Source: Tipula vernalis (taxonomy: Eukaryota; Arthropoda; Insecta; Diptera; Tipulidae). Taken from it: DNA of 64,000 nucleotides. This document shows positions 47,468 through 59,364 of this stretch, piece by piece. The stretch is taken from the NCBI GenBank assembly GCA_958295665.1, contig OY282559.1:136364241-136428240 (forward strand). Direction: 5' to 3'. How positions within the stretch are numbered: the first letter of the stretch is position 1; every line of letters begins with the position of its first letter. The notes below the pieces were generated by a model. The model ran no database searches. It was not told where the DNA came from and saw only the letters and a list, made by a program, of their open reading frames with translations. The position numbers were made by a program, and so were the translations under genes.

Positions 47468-47470
47468 ATA
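47468..47470. repeat. PIF/Harbinger target duplication ATA, right copy
   Basis: Second copy of ATA, beyond which gypsy E sequence resumes. Confidence 0.75.
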
Positions 47471-47539
47471 AACCAAAACAAAAATTAATTTTAACTAAAA
47501 ATTTTTTCACGAGAATTGGACCATGTACACACCTTCATG

Positions 47540-49440
47540 GTCTAATAGGCTTAGAAGTAATGCAATCCCTAAGCAAAACCCTCCGCTTAAGTCAATCAAT
47601 TCTAAAGACATCTACCGTCACAATTCCCTTAAAATTCAAATTACACTTTATGTCAAAAGTTTACACAATCAATCCACGCAGCAAATTAATTGCACGAATC
47701 CCTGTAACTATCTCAAATAGAGAAATATGTCTCAAACCCGTTTTAATAAATGAAAAATTAATCATTCCTGAAGGAATATACACCGCCTAGAAAAATTACG
47801 CTATAGTCGAAGTAATTAATTACAGCCCTCAAGTAAAAACTTTCGTAATCGAACATCCTATCGAATGTGAACTATTTAATAAAAATCACTCTGAGATAAA
47901 CAAACTTGAAGTGTTGGAACCAAATACTTATGGGGACGAAAGAATCGACATAAGGCAGTTAATTCGAACTAGTCATCTCAATAGAGAGGAAAAATTGAAC
48001 ATAGAAGGATTATGTTCTCAGTTCGAAAATATTTTCCAAAAAGAAAACGATCAATTAACATTTACAAACGCTATCAAGCATAATATCGATGTAAATGATG
48101 ACAAACCTATATTCACAAAGAGTTATAGATACCCCTACGTCCATAAAATGGAAGTAGAAAGGCAAATTAATAAAATGCTCTATCAAGGTATCATACGACC
48201 AAGTTTCTTTCCATGGTCCTCTCCAATATGGATTGTGCCCAAGAAACAAGACGCCTCTGGACAAACCAAATGGCGCATGGTTATTGATTATAGGAAGCTA
48301 AACGAAAAAACAATATCCGATCCTTACCCTTTACCGAATATAACGGATATTCTAGATAAATTAAGCAAATGTGCCTATTTTACCACTTTGGATCTTGCAT
48401 CAGGCTTCCATCAAATTGAATTCAGTCCAAAGGATATCCCAAAAACCGCATTTTCTGTAGAATAAGGCCACTACGAATACGTTCGCATGCCATTCGGACT
48501 AAAAAACGCACCCAGCACATTCCAACGCGTTATGGACAATGTATATTAGGAGAATTACAGGGCAAGACCTGTCTCTGTTACATGGACGACATCATCATCT
48601 TCTCGACATCGCCACAAGAGCATATGGTAAATTTAAAACAAGTATTAAAAAAATTACAACAGTCAAATTTGAAAATCCAACTCGACAAGAGCGAGTTCCT
48701 ACATAAAGAATTTGCATTTCTTGGTCATCTTGTAACATCACAAGGTGTAAGACCAAATCCCGATAAAATCAGCGCGATAAAGAAATTTCCAATACCTACT
48801 ACCGAAAAACAAATAAAAAGTTTTTTGGGCTTATTATGATATTATAGGAAATTTATACCTAACTTCGCAAAAATCACGAAGCCTATGACTGAAAGTCTTA
48901 GGAAAGATAAATTCATAATTATAAATAAAGAATATACAGAATGTTTCGAACAGTGCAAAACATTGTTGTGTAAACAACCCATTCTTCAATATCCAGACTT
49001 TGAAAAGCCCTTCATCTGTGGTTACAGATGCTGGTAATTCACCTATAGGCGCAGTACTCTCACAAGGACAAATTGGTAAAGATCTACCAATATGTTATGC
49101 TTCACGCACCCTAAATAAAAGTGAACAAAATTACTCCACTATCGAAAAGGAGTTATTGGCCATTATACGGGCAACGAAATACTTTCGACCCTATCTTTTC
49201 AGTCAAAAGTTTACCATCGTAACCGATCACAAGCCATTAATTAACCTGGTTATTTTCACTAAAGGAGCCGAATTCAAAATTAGTCAAATGGCGACTTAGG
49301 CTCGAAGAATTCGAATACGACATTGTATATAAAAAAGGTATACAAAACGCTAATGCTGATACATTATCCCGCGTTCAAATCGAACAAAATATAAACAATA
49401 TCGAACTTAACAAAGTTCAGAAGAAGATACAAGAAGTATG
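47540..49440 (+). pseudogene. gypsy E reverse transcriptase and RNase H
   Basis: Linker at 47560-47790 (ARIPVTISNREICLKPVL, IIPEGIYTA*). RT is open at 47911-48465 (YRYPYVHKMEVERQINKML, SPIWIVPKKQD, MVIDYRKLNEKTISDPYPLP, FTTLDLASGFHQIEF). Lesions are TAA at 48463-48465 just before GHYEYVRMPFGLKNAPSTFQR, and a frameshift near 48,545 before the active site LCYMDDIIIFST (near 48,577). TGA at 48837-48839 follows FLGLL. RNase H at 49000-49299 has VTDAGNSPIGAVLSQ, YSTIEKELLAII and VTDHKPL, with a shift near 49,255 before LRLEEFEYDIVYKKGI. It is inactive, though the catalytic YMDD itself is preserved. Confidence 0.8.
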
Positions 49441-49534
49441 TTATCACTTCCCGAAAACTTAATACCCGCAACGAAGAATGTTTTGGCAGTGTATATCAGA
49501 ACAGAATTCACAACATCACATTTAGAGGTTACAA

Positions 49535-49985
49535 AATAAAATGAATTTTTTATTGTTCAAATGTCATTAAATTGTCATCACACTAACAAAATATAATGAA
49601 TTGTACTACTATCGATCAATGATTTTTCGATCATTTTTATTATTATTTTTTATTGTTAAGTTATACTTTAATTATATTTAATTAGTTACCAATTTGAGTT
49701 AGCCCGCTTTTAGGCGATTGAATTTGTACATAACATTTCTTTAAATATTAGCGCTAACAAAATACCGGTGGTATTTTAAACTAGCAAAATGCAGAATAAT
49801 CTTTTTTTTATTGTTAACTAAATTTAATTACAATCTGGCTTTCAAAATATAAGCAGCTAAAATTAAGAGAAAATTATTGTGATTAAAGAAATAAAAACAA
49901 GTTTATAAAGTTTGAATTTGAATAAATAGTTTGATATTTTATTGAAACGGTTACCTTCAAATTAACAAAGGTGGTTGTGAGTATT
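49535..49985. other. Unassigned ~450-bp AT-rich insertion in gypsy E
   Basis: Between the RNase H tail and the integrase N-terminus, recognisable pol text stops near 49,535 and resumes near 50,080. The intervening sequence has no open frame or clear terminal repeats. It could be a short non-autonomous element or simply diverged pol linker. Confidence 0.35.
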
Positions 49986-50079
49986 TGTTTTGGGGATTGA
50001 GAAAACAAGCTGCCCCATACAATTAGCAGAGGTATCTCTATTGGAGTCACAGCCAAAATAGCAGCAGCTCAAACAAAGA

Positions 50080-51000
50080 ATAGTATAAATGGTTTTAATC
50101 AACAACTAATAATAAACATATTGGAAAAATACCCAGAAATTCTCGAAAAAACCGAGACCCTCTTCAAAAATAAAAAAAGGACAACAATAAATCCACCAAG
50201 AGGATGCAAAAGGATTATTTCAGAAATTCAAACGAAACTTCAAAACTTGGTAGGCATAGAACGACGACTATTGTGTATATATACTACTAACGAAGGATTC
50301 GAATATGTCTTAGAAGCATTCAGACGTATAATTCAAAGAAAACAACGAAAAACAAACCCTAGAACAAATATCTTTAGATCACTTCAATTCCTAATGGATA
50401 TTCAAAATGAAGCTGATCCAAATGAAGAAATACATAAACTCATTAACAAAATGATCATAGACGAATCATAGAGAACTATGAGCACATTAAGAAGCAATGT
50501 TTCTTCCCTAACATGAAGCAAATAATAAAAGATTACATAAATGCATGCAAAATATAATCGACAACCACCTAGAGTGGAATTTCGAATTTCGGAAACCCCA
50601 AAGAAACCCATGGAAATCTTACATTTAAATTTATTCCAAATCCAATCCCATAAATTCTTAACCATCATAGATAAATTTAGCAGATTCGCCGCTACATATC
50701 ATCTCAAAAATAAACAAAATAAGACTATTGCATAAAATCTAACACATTTCTTTACCCTCCACGGTATCCCAAAGAAAATAATATTTGATAATGAAACATG
50801 CTTTGTAATCCAAGTTCTTAAAAATCTCGCAGGGAAAAATAATATTTTGATTCATATCACAACCCCATACAATTCCACAGAAAACTCTTCTGTCGAAAGA
50901 CGAAGAATTATAGAAAATTAAAAGTACTAGAAGATAAAGGAATAACAGTAGAAACACAGGAAGGTAAAGTACATAAAAATCAAATCAAACGTATTTTACA
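50080..51000 (+). pseudogene. gypsy E integrase
   Basis: N-terminal region at 50121-50471 (LQFLMDIQNEADPNEEIHKL), interrupted by TAG at 50469-50471, then the zinc-finger end KDYINACKIC near 50,530. In the core, PMEILHLNLFQIQSHKFLTI has Asn where the family has the first catalytic Asp. The second Asp is present in HGIPKKIIFDNETCF (near 50,765) and the Glu block in ENSSVERRRIIEN (near 50,880). The C-terminal EGKVHKNQIKRI is near 50,970. Frame changes and a stop after KNKTIA add to the damage. Confidence 0.7.
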
Positions 51001-51009
51001 GGTGCCTAG

Positions 51010-51540
51010 GAATCCCAGCACAGGAAATCAAGCTAAAATTAATTCAGAACAATAAAGGTGTTATACCAATAAAAAAAGGCAATGCCCGCATAATAAACGG
51101 TTATAAAAAATTTATCTATATCATTAATCTCCAATCTTACCAATAATTGTTGGTAAACCAAATTAGTGAACAAGTGCATATTATATCAGAAGAAATTTCA
51201 AAAAATAAAGATTATTTAATCCTGCTAAACGATAGAAAAGCAATAACTGACTACAAGAATGAACAGTTACGGAAAACAATTAAAGAATTACTGCCCAAAA
51301 GATTTAAAAGAGGATTATCCAAATACAAATGATATCTCAACTCTTACGATATCATTCGCAAAGTACATTCATCTCAACAACAATTCATCAATTCGCAGAA
51401 TCATACATTAAATGTGTACGTGACAAAATGCAATATTATAATGTTTGTAATGTCAGCATAAAAAGCCCCACTTGCTGCACAACACATTATATATATATTC
51501 CCACTCACATTGAATCGGAGAGATTAATATTACATATTTC
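51010..51540 (+). pseudogene. gypsy E env-like remnant
   Basis: After integrase, a separate low-similarity region has an open 61-codon piece at 51147-51332 rich in Lys/Glu. It ends with a basic segment like the cleavage site that precedes the transmembrane subunit in errantiviral envelope proteins. A small Cys-containing frame follows (51329-51547). Only the start of env seems to remain. The call rests on position and pattern, not strong similarity; the gene is clearly broken. Confidence 0.4.
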
Positions 51541-51689
51541 AACGTAACAACACGTTATTAATTATTCTAAATAAAATATTGTTAAAATTGTGTATTAAAA
51601 AATATTAAATAAATAACGATATCTCTCTTGAATAATTTCCAGAGTTAATAAATATTTTATATTAATAAAACCAAGTATTTAACTCGCAG
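51541..51689. other. Junction between gypsy E and BEL/Pao remnant
   Basis: AT-rich, no feature; may contain residual LTR sequence of either element. Confidence 0.3.
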
Positions 51690-54030
51690 GCTCCGGTCAT
51701 GTAGTCAAATCACCAAAGACCAATATACCACCTTTTTCGGAGAATATAGGGATTCATTTATTGTTAACTTCATTGAGCAAGATACAAAAATTCCGGTACC
51801 TAAAAGGATGCTACATGGTGAAGCTGCCATTTTGTTAAGGCAAATAATTGTCACAGAAGGCAATTATATAGCTGTATTGAATAAATTGAAAGAAAAGTAT
51901 GATCGTAAAATACTATTTCATTCATACACACTTTTGTTGAACAGACATCTATTTCAACGGCGAATTCCCACAAAATAAAGAATACGAGGTAATTCGTAAT
52001 CTTCAGGCTTTAGGTAAAGGCGCCGAAACCTGTTAGACTGTATAGAAATTCATCATAATTTTTTCTAATTATTTTCTGCCAAATGCAACAAATTTCGGAA
52101 AAAAATTAAGAGACAACGGTAACTTAACATAAACCATCAAATACCACAGAACCAATGACTTCTAATTATTTTTCGCAAAGCATTGAAATGCACTCTATAG
52201 ACTTACCTTAGTATTCCTGTCTGCTCTAGATCGCGATAGTAATTATTCCAATTCACTTAAATTGTTGTCAAGATCCAGAACATTCAACAAAAAAATTCCA
52301 CACAAAACATTAGTTAGATAGCTTGTTAGAGTCTTGTTCTGGATAAACTCTCCAATTAGAACGTGCATCGCAGATGTCAATCAAGACGCGTTTGCAGCCG
52401 TGATCTACCTAAGAATATAAATATCAGCAAGAGAAGTAATAGTGGCTCCTATTAAGCAGGTCAGTCATCGTCGGCACTAGAGCACTTTTTTGGGCAATAG
52501 AACGGCTGAAAGGTAATTCGGCCGATTGTGCCTCCAAGGGCTTATTTCCTGATGAGTTACAAGAACGTCTGTTACAATAAAGGGCCTGGCTGGCTCCAAT
52601 AATTGGCTGAATTCTGGCCTCAACAACAAATTACTTATGGATCGATCGAAGAAGCCAACAATAAGTTATTCATCGCAGTAATTCATCAGTTATTCACTTC
52701 TCCTTGGTTCGATGTACTAACATCGAAATATTCATCCATCACAAAATTGTTATGAACTTTAGCCTATATATTACGATTCATAATCCACGGCTATAAAGAA
52801 AACGAGAATCAAAGCGATTTTTCTAACGAAAGAAGAATTGTTCTATGCAATGTAAAAATTGTGTCAAGAAGATCAACAGAAAATCTATACAGACGAGATA
52901 ATAATGCAAATTAAAACAAAAGTTCCCTAAGCAAAACAAGCAAGCTCAAACCTATGAGACTTTTTCTAGATGAATTTTGCCTCATTTGCGTTGGTGGGCG
53001 TCGAGGAAATTCCGAAGGGTTATTTTCAACAAAGCATCCAATAATTTGTCATTCGAAGTCGCACCTCACCAAATGGATATTGCAAATATTCGATATTTTA
53101 GACATTACCAAAATGCGATTTTGAATTCCAAGTGGTCGAAATACAGTTCGGCAAATCATATGCAAATGCGATATCTGTGGAAGGTTAAAGCACATGTTAT
53201 CAACCAATTAATGGATAACCTGCCAAGCGTTTCGAAAACAATCGCCCTTTCTTAAAGGTAGGGGTTGACGGGGTTGACTAAGCAGATCCGATGCTAATAC
53301 ATACGCGAAGCATATATATGTTTGTTTATTTGCTTAAACACCAAGGCCATTCGGTTGGAGTTGGCTGGAAATCTGGCCAGCGAGGCCTTCTTGGGGGCAC
53401 TAGAAAGATTGCTAGATGTGGTGTTTGTCAAGAGATAGAGAGTGATAACGATAGTAATTTTATCGGCGCCAACAATCAATTAATGCAAACCTTTATTAAA
53501 TTAATTACAGATTCCCAAATGATTTCTGATTTTTCATCCAGTTACTACATATCATGGCATTTCAACCCAACCACTGTAAAATTTTACTATACTTACCTTT
53601 GGGAGAAATGGGTACCTTATTAGCAGAAATCTACAGCCCACAGAATTCCCGACCAATAAGTGCATTACACGCCAAAGACATCGATGTTTTAACCTCATCT
53701 CATTACTTTATCGGTCATCCAGCGATCAAAATACCCGAAATCAAAATCAATCATCTAAAACCTTCATTCCTAACGTGGAATGTTGAATATCTTGCTTCTA
53801 TACAATCTAAAGCCAAATGGAGAAATTCTCAAAAACCAAAGTCGATGACATGGCTGTCAAGAAAGAAAAAAATTACCCATTAATAGGTAACCGCTTAAAA
53901 AAAGAACAAAACTATATCCTGGGCCCGATGGCATTACTAGAGCTTTTACCCTGATTACCAAATCCGGAGAGATGAAACGGCCTGCAAGTAGGCTAGTTAT
54001 ACTGCCAATTTTACGGCAAGCGTTCAATCC
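51690..54030 (+). pseudogene. BEL/Pao retrotransposon remnant (gag, RNase H, integrase)
   Basis: Gag-like text lies at 51,735-51,960 (FFGEYRDSFIVNFIEQDTKI, HGEAAILLRQIIV, YIAVLNKLKEKYDR) in shifted frames. A short protease-like region is near 52,200. RNase H pieces include QDAFAAVIYLRI (near 52,385) and a SADCASRGLFPDELQERLL block (near 52,520). Integrase has QLMDNLP (near 53,210), a CLNTKAIRLELAG.LASEAFLGAL block (near 53,325), DNDSNFIGANNQL (near 53,445), and tail pieces NSRPISALHAKDIDVLTS (near 53,645), then the DUF5641-type end GPDGITRAFTLITKSGEMKRP (near 53,925). The RT catalytic region is absent, so a large internal deletion occurred before further decay. Confidence 0.7.
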
Positions 54031-54050
54031 GTCAATATAAAAGAAAAGGA

Positions 54051-54575
54051 ATAGGGCCGAATGTCGAAAGGCCGAATGTCGAAAAGTCGAACGCCGAAAG
54101 GCCGAATGTCGAAAGGCCGAATGTCGAGAGGCCGAAAGAGTCGAAAGGCCGAATATCGAAAAACCGAACATTGAAAAGCCGAATTTTGAAAGACCGAATA
54201 TGTCGAAAGGCCGAATAGGTTGAAAGGCCGAACGTTGCCGAACGTCGAAAGGTCGTTTGTGTTGAAATTGATTTTAATTTTTCATCTTTTTATCAATGAA
54301 AAATTTCAAAATTTATATTTTCATGAAAAGCAAAATTTATATTTTTATCAAAATTTTTGTATAAAAATGTTTAATAGTAAATCGCCTTAAATATTAATAT
54401 CAGTCATATAATTAAAAATTAATTAATTATAATAAAAAAAGAAAAAAAGTTTTAAATATTGATTTCAATTAAAAAGTTAATGAAAATTCGGCCTTTCGAC
54501 CCAATCGGCCTTTCCACACGTTCGGTTATTCGACCCATTCGGCCTTTCGACATTCGGCCTTTCGACCCCGGCCTT
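54051..54575. repeat. Foldback-like inverted array of 15-bp GGCCGAATGTCGAAA units
   Basis: The left arm (54056-54254) has about 14 imperfect copies of GGCCGAATGTCGAAA. The right arm (54487-54575) has about six copies in reverse complement (TTTCGACATTCGGCC). The loop between them, about 230 bp, is extremely AT-rich. The array directly abuts the 3' end of the BEL/Pao remnant. Both arms together could form a long hairpin. The layout matches the array at 16757-17083, although the unit differs. Confidence 0.85.
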
Positions 54576-56039
54576 CATCACCCTATATAATGTATAATTT
54601 TTTATTTTAATTTTTCATTATTCATTCCGTGTTATAATTTCGAGAAAGAAGCATACATTAGACCGAAGTACATATTGTATTTATAATTACATATTTTAAA
54701 TCAATAAATTATAAATAATTTATAAAACTCATAATATTTATAGAATTTGTAAAGTGACTACAGAATAAAATTTATAAAATGGAAACATTTTATAAAATAA
54801 ATTCTATTAATTTTGTAAGTTTTTTTTGTTTTGTTTTAAGTCTGTAACTTCTAGTGTACAAACTAAAATTCAATTTACTTTACAAATTCCCTGATTCTTT
54901 AAATTCTAAACACTCCATATTGTAAATTAAACCAAATTAAACCAATAAATTAAACTGCAATAACAAGCAAATTTTCTTTATTTAAAATACTGGTAGCCTT
55001 TATACTTGTTTTCACTAAAATAGTTTCTCGATTTCTGGCATCTATTCGTCTAGAGACAAAATAATAAAAATAAAATTACTAACTAAATACCAAAAGATGG
55101 CAGCAAAAATTGCCATAATTTTATTAACTTCAAATATTCTTTGAATTCTACAAATTTTATAAATTCTACAAATTCTTTAATTTTTTTTCGATAAGAAAAC
55201 TTCGATTTCTGCCCCTGTAACAATTAAATAAGTTTTATAATTTTAGAATATAAGCAATTGGTATGCGCCATTACTTAATAATGCTTTATATATCGAAAAG
55301 CTTCCCTCCACCTTCACAAATATTAAGACCCATGAAATAAATATTCATTAACTTTTCAACGTTGAAATTATATTTTTCGGAATTTACGGAATTCGTGTGG
55401 ATATTTGACCTAAAAAACATCGATTTAGGACAAAATATGCAAAAATATGAATTTACATAAAATTCGGGCTAGGAGAAATACGGAAAAAGTGCTACAGTTT
55501 ACTATAAACAGTGAGCGAGAGAGAAAAAATATTATTGATGAAGAGAAAACAGAGGGTTATTCGATCAATTAAAGGTATTTCGTATACGGCCAATGTACTA
55601 TACCCATAACCTCTCTATTTTCAGTTTTGATTATATTGACCACCTGAATTTTTAGGCGTCCAAATTCTTTAAGGTCTAAGTTATTCCGAATAAAAATTCG
55701 ATTTAAAAACAGAATTTTGAGTCAAAAATATCAAATTTTGTATTAAAGTTTACCGTAAAATTTAAATGCCAAAATTCTACGCAATAAAATTGAAATTAAC
55801 TTAAATAGTTTCTTTAAGCTTTACAATGTTTGGTGACTAATTAAGTGGTATGAGGGGTTTATAATATTTTAATTCACATGAAACTCAAAACATACAAAAA
55901 CTTTAATTTAAACCAGTACAATTAATGATTAGAAACCTTTGAATTTCAAAGTTATGTCATCACGGCTTAAGTAACTAAATCGTAAATTACAATTTGACTT
56001 TTTTTACAAATTCCGAATTTTTTCAATATCATTTTAAGA
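54576..56039. other. AT-rich spacer
   Basis: Low-complexity AATTTATAAAA-type sequence; no coding or element feature recognised. Confidence 0.5.
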
Positions 56040-56434
<395 letters not shown>

Positions 56435-56438
<4 letters not shown>

Positions 56439-56518
56439 GGAAAAGTTTTGATTCACCAAGAAAAATAAAGCACAAATCGAATAAACCAAACTTGAAAATC
56501 ACTGTTTTATTGCTCGAA
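56435..56518 (-). repeat. gypsy F left LTR (3' LTR), truncated
   Basis: The 84 bp starting TGTAGGAAAAGTTTTGATTC match 59365-59448 with few changes. Beyond CTCGAA the left copy passes abruptly into pol. Confidence 0.85.
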
Positions 56519-57516
56519 CGGTATGCAATTCTGTTTGCAACAACATCGTACTCGTATAACTGCAAAACACTTCTTTTAGCTTTCGAACTGCCTCCTCTTC
56601 CACCTCTTTAATTTTGAACTTCACGTTTTTTCTCAATAGGTCGGATAATGGTCTTGCGATCAGTGCGTAACCCTCCACGAATCTGCGAAAATATCCCGTT
56701 AAACCCAAGAAACTTTGTAATTTTTTAGGAGTATCTGGCACTGGGAACTTCTCGATGGCCTTCAGTTTCACCCTCCCAGGCCTAGCGCACTCCTCTTCAA
56801 TATCATAGCCAAGGTATTCGATACGAGTTCTTAGAAACTGACATTTCCAATTCATCTGTAAACCATTTCGAGCTGCGACCTTCGAGAACTTTCGTCAATC
56901 GTTCCAATCCGTCTCCAACATTTTCCACAGGTACAATTAAGTCATCCATGTATATACAAACGATTTTCGCCATACATAGTTCTTGGAAAATGGTGTTTAT
57001 GAAGCGTTGGAATACTGCTGGTGAATTACACAAGCCGAATGGGACTTTCATAAATTCGTAATGGCCGAACGGCGTCACAAAAGCCGTATATTTTATCGAT
57101 TCCTCAGATATTGGTACGTGGAAAAATCCATTACGTAGATCTAACGTCGTGAAATATTTCGCACCTCGTAGTTGGTCAATTTGGTCGTCAATGAGCGGGA
57201 GTGGGTACCTATCCCTAAGCACTACCTTGTTTAATTTCCGAAAGTCGACACAAAGTCTTTTCGAACCATCTATTTTGTTCGATAGCACAATAGGACTTGC
57301 AAAATTTGACGCGCTCGGATGAATAATTCCCTCATTTATCCATTCATCTATTTGCTGTCGGACAATGGTGGATTTTACCGGCGATAACCTTCTCGGCCTT
57401 TGACAAATTGGTCTGTCATCACTGAGCACTATGGTCATCTTTATATTGCTCGCTGATTCTGATTTTTGCGGTGAATAACTAACTACCAGCTTCTTGATCT
57501 CCTCTCCGGAATCCAT
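56499..57516 (-). pseudogene. gypsy F reverse transcriptase, C-terminally truncated
   Basis: The minus-strand frame at 56803-57516 (237 codons) holds PRRLSPVKSTIVRQQIDEW, NFASPIVLSNKIDGSKRLCV, DRYPLPLIDDQIDQLRGAKY, TTLDLRNGFFHVPI, GHYEFMKVPFGLCNSPAVFQ and the intact active site CIYMDDLIV. A frameshift near 56,870 leads to the second frame (56499-56855: FLRTRIEYLGYDIEEE, LQSFLGLTGYFRRFV). That frame runs out at [10 protein letters not shown] in the LTR, where RNase H should begin. RT would copy the element RNA. Confidence 0.85.
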
Positions 57517-58274
57517 CTACGCATAATAATAGCATCAGGCATGAGGATCGTGACCGTTTGGTTGATTAACTCCTTCCCAAAGAGTATCTGTACGGGAAGC
57601 AGTCCTTCATCTACAACGTGAAAAACAGTGTTATAATAGTCTCCATCTATATTCACGTTTGCCTGGAATCTTCCTTTAGTCATCAACCCGTTCGAACCAA
57701 CTCCATTAAATACGGTAACCTGATTTTCAAAATGTTCTACTTCTAATTCTTTAAATTTCAACTCAGATATTAGATTCAGATCACTTCCACTGTCTACCAT
57801 GGCCACCCAACTTTTACCATTAATTGTAAACTCCTTCAAATCGTTGCAAAAACGAGATATTTTATTTTGAACTGCGGCGACATCTTTGCTCTTCTTTTGT
57901 GGACATGATGGCGAAATGTGTCCGAATTCTCCGAAATTATAACACTTTCTTCCTTTTCCCTTATTCGTGCAGCTACTTGCGGTGTGTCCACTATCTTCAC
58001 ATTCGTAACATACGGTGAACTTCGACCTTCGATTATTTCTACTACCAGATTGAGAATTATCAGCTGGTTTTAAACAGGGATTGGACATTGGAGTGGATTT
58101 TTGGCCTACTCTTGTATAAATCCTTTCATAGTCATTAAGCTTCAACTTAAATTCTTCCATACTTGAAGCACCATATAGAATTTGTTTGTTAACTTGTTGA
58201 TCCTGTATCCCATCAATGCAATACTGAAAGATTGCAGAATCTTCAACGTTGCCCAATACTGACAGCTCACGCAA
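57483..58274 (-). pseudogene. gypsy F gag C-terminus and protease
   Basis: A 263-codon frame. It starts with MRELSVLGNVEDSAIFQYCI and LYGASSMEEFKLKLNDYE (capsid C-terminus). Two knuckles follow: CYECEDSGHTASSC and CYNFGEFGHISPSC, the second with Phe replacing Cys. The protease has VAMVDSGSDLNLISELKFKE and ILFGKELINQTVTIL. It overlaps the RT frame by 34 nt in another phase, which may be the natural gag-pol arrangement or a frameshift. The upstream gag part is in a different frame. Confidence 0.8.
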
Positions 58275-58301
58275 CTCAAATAAATACCGATTAAAGGATT
58301 C

Positions 58302-58661
58302 TTATGGCATCTTTTTTCGCTCTGCCATTTTCCGATGAACGGTGGTGCTGTTGAACTTCTTCGAGAACTCCTTGGTTAAAAACGGTTTCAGTTTATCCCA
58401 CGTGTTCAACTCTTTTGTTGTTCTTAATGCCAGCTTAGCTGTTCCCGCCAACAACCGTTTCCCGTAAACGACACATGGATCGATTAAATAATTATCGTCC
58501 CCGCTAAATATGTTAATCGATTCTTTTACATCATTGAATGTATATCTCGGAGACGAAATTGCATGCACGTCGGACTCGTTTGCCGTTCCTACTAAAGTTA
58601 TATTACGCGCCGTTAGCAACTCGTTTTCTTTCTTCAGCAAGGCTTTCTCTTGATCCTTCAA
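58302..58661 (-). pseudogene. gypsy F gag N-terminal part
   Basis: The frame of 119 codons has a charged start (KEKALLKK-like coil), YTFNDVKESINIFSGDDNYL and RLLAGTAKLALRTTKELNTWD. It ends at RKKMP* just before the rest of gag, so a single frameshift near 58,300 separates the pieces. Upstream leader 58662-59364 carries no gene. Confidence 0.75.
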
Positions 58662-59345
58662 TGCAATTTCCCGTTTACGCAGCGTATCTTCATTGTGGTG
58701 AATTCTGATCAGAAAATGTCATTTCATCGATTCTTTGTTTAAATTTATCGAACATTCTTTGGTAAAAATCTTCATTAGCAACTGATTCTCTGGTGGCATT
58801 ACCATTTTTCGATTCTTTTCCCCATTTTATTAATTATGAGTTACACCCGATGGAACACGTATTTGGAAAAATGGTCAACACAATATTAACTGCAAAATTG
58901 TTTACCAAACCACGTTGTAATTTTAGAACTAAAACCCGTTCTATCTACGGTATTATCCAAATAATTAACGAACGTCAACTTATAATTTTATTTTCTCTTC
59001 GATTCTTTACGTATAAATGCGCAAATCGCGTTACATCATTTTCTCACTAATACCGGATTTTCTATTTTCACTATCTTGTCCTTGTGTTCATTTTCACAAT
59101 ACACTATTCACTGTACCAAAACTTCTACAGTTTTTCTTTTGTGTGAGTTATACTGCTGAAAGTTGCGGCTCTCGTTCGAAACCTTATACTCGTAACACAC
59201 ATACACACAGCTTAACAATTTTGGTTCGCGTTCTTTAAACCAAAATTATTTATAATACGTCGACTCACCGAACGGAAAACTGCACTTTCCTGTTTGTACA
59301 CCGTATTTGTGCACCGAAAATATTGATGCGTATCTTAATCAATAT

Positions 59346-59364
59346 GATCCCGGTTGAGCCCCCA
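59346..59364 (-). promoter_or_regulatory. gypsy F primer-binding site, tRNA-Pro-like
   Basis: Minus-strand TGGGGGCTCAACCGGGATC starts directly at the LTR edge. It differs from the common tRNA-Pro-type site (TGGGGGCTCGTCCGGGAT) at two positions. It would anneal the tRNA that primes minus-strand cDNA. Confidence 0.7.

Larger units (their letters stand above)
42062..51540 (+). mobile_element. Errantivirus-like Ty3/gypsy element E (17.6/297-type), decayed
   Basis: Plus-strand order gag, protease, RT, RNase H, integrase and an env-like start, interrupted by a PIF/Harbinger transposon at 43598-47467 between protease and RT, and by about 450 bp of unassigned sequence at 49,535-49,985. Excluding insertions it is about 5 kb. 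LTRs were not recognised. Insect errantiviruses are endogenous retrovirus relatives; this copy has frameshifts and stops in every gene. Confidence 0.8.

Noticed and set aside
54045..54575. CRISPR-like array reading of the regularly spaced GGCCGAATGTCGAAA units
   Set aside because: The units are contiguous without unique spacers, are arranged in inverted arms, and the genome is eukaryotic.
57719..57934. tRNA, rRNA or other structured RNA genes anywhere in the window
   Set aside because: None was recognised by eye on either strand; a covariance-model scan would be needed to exclude small ones.
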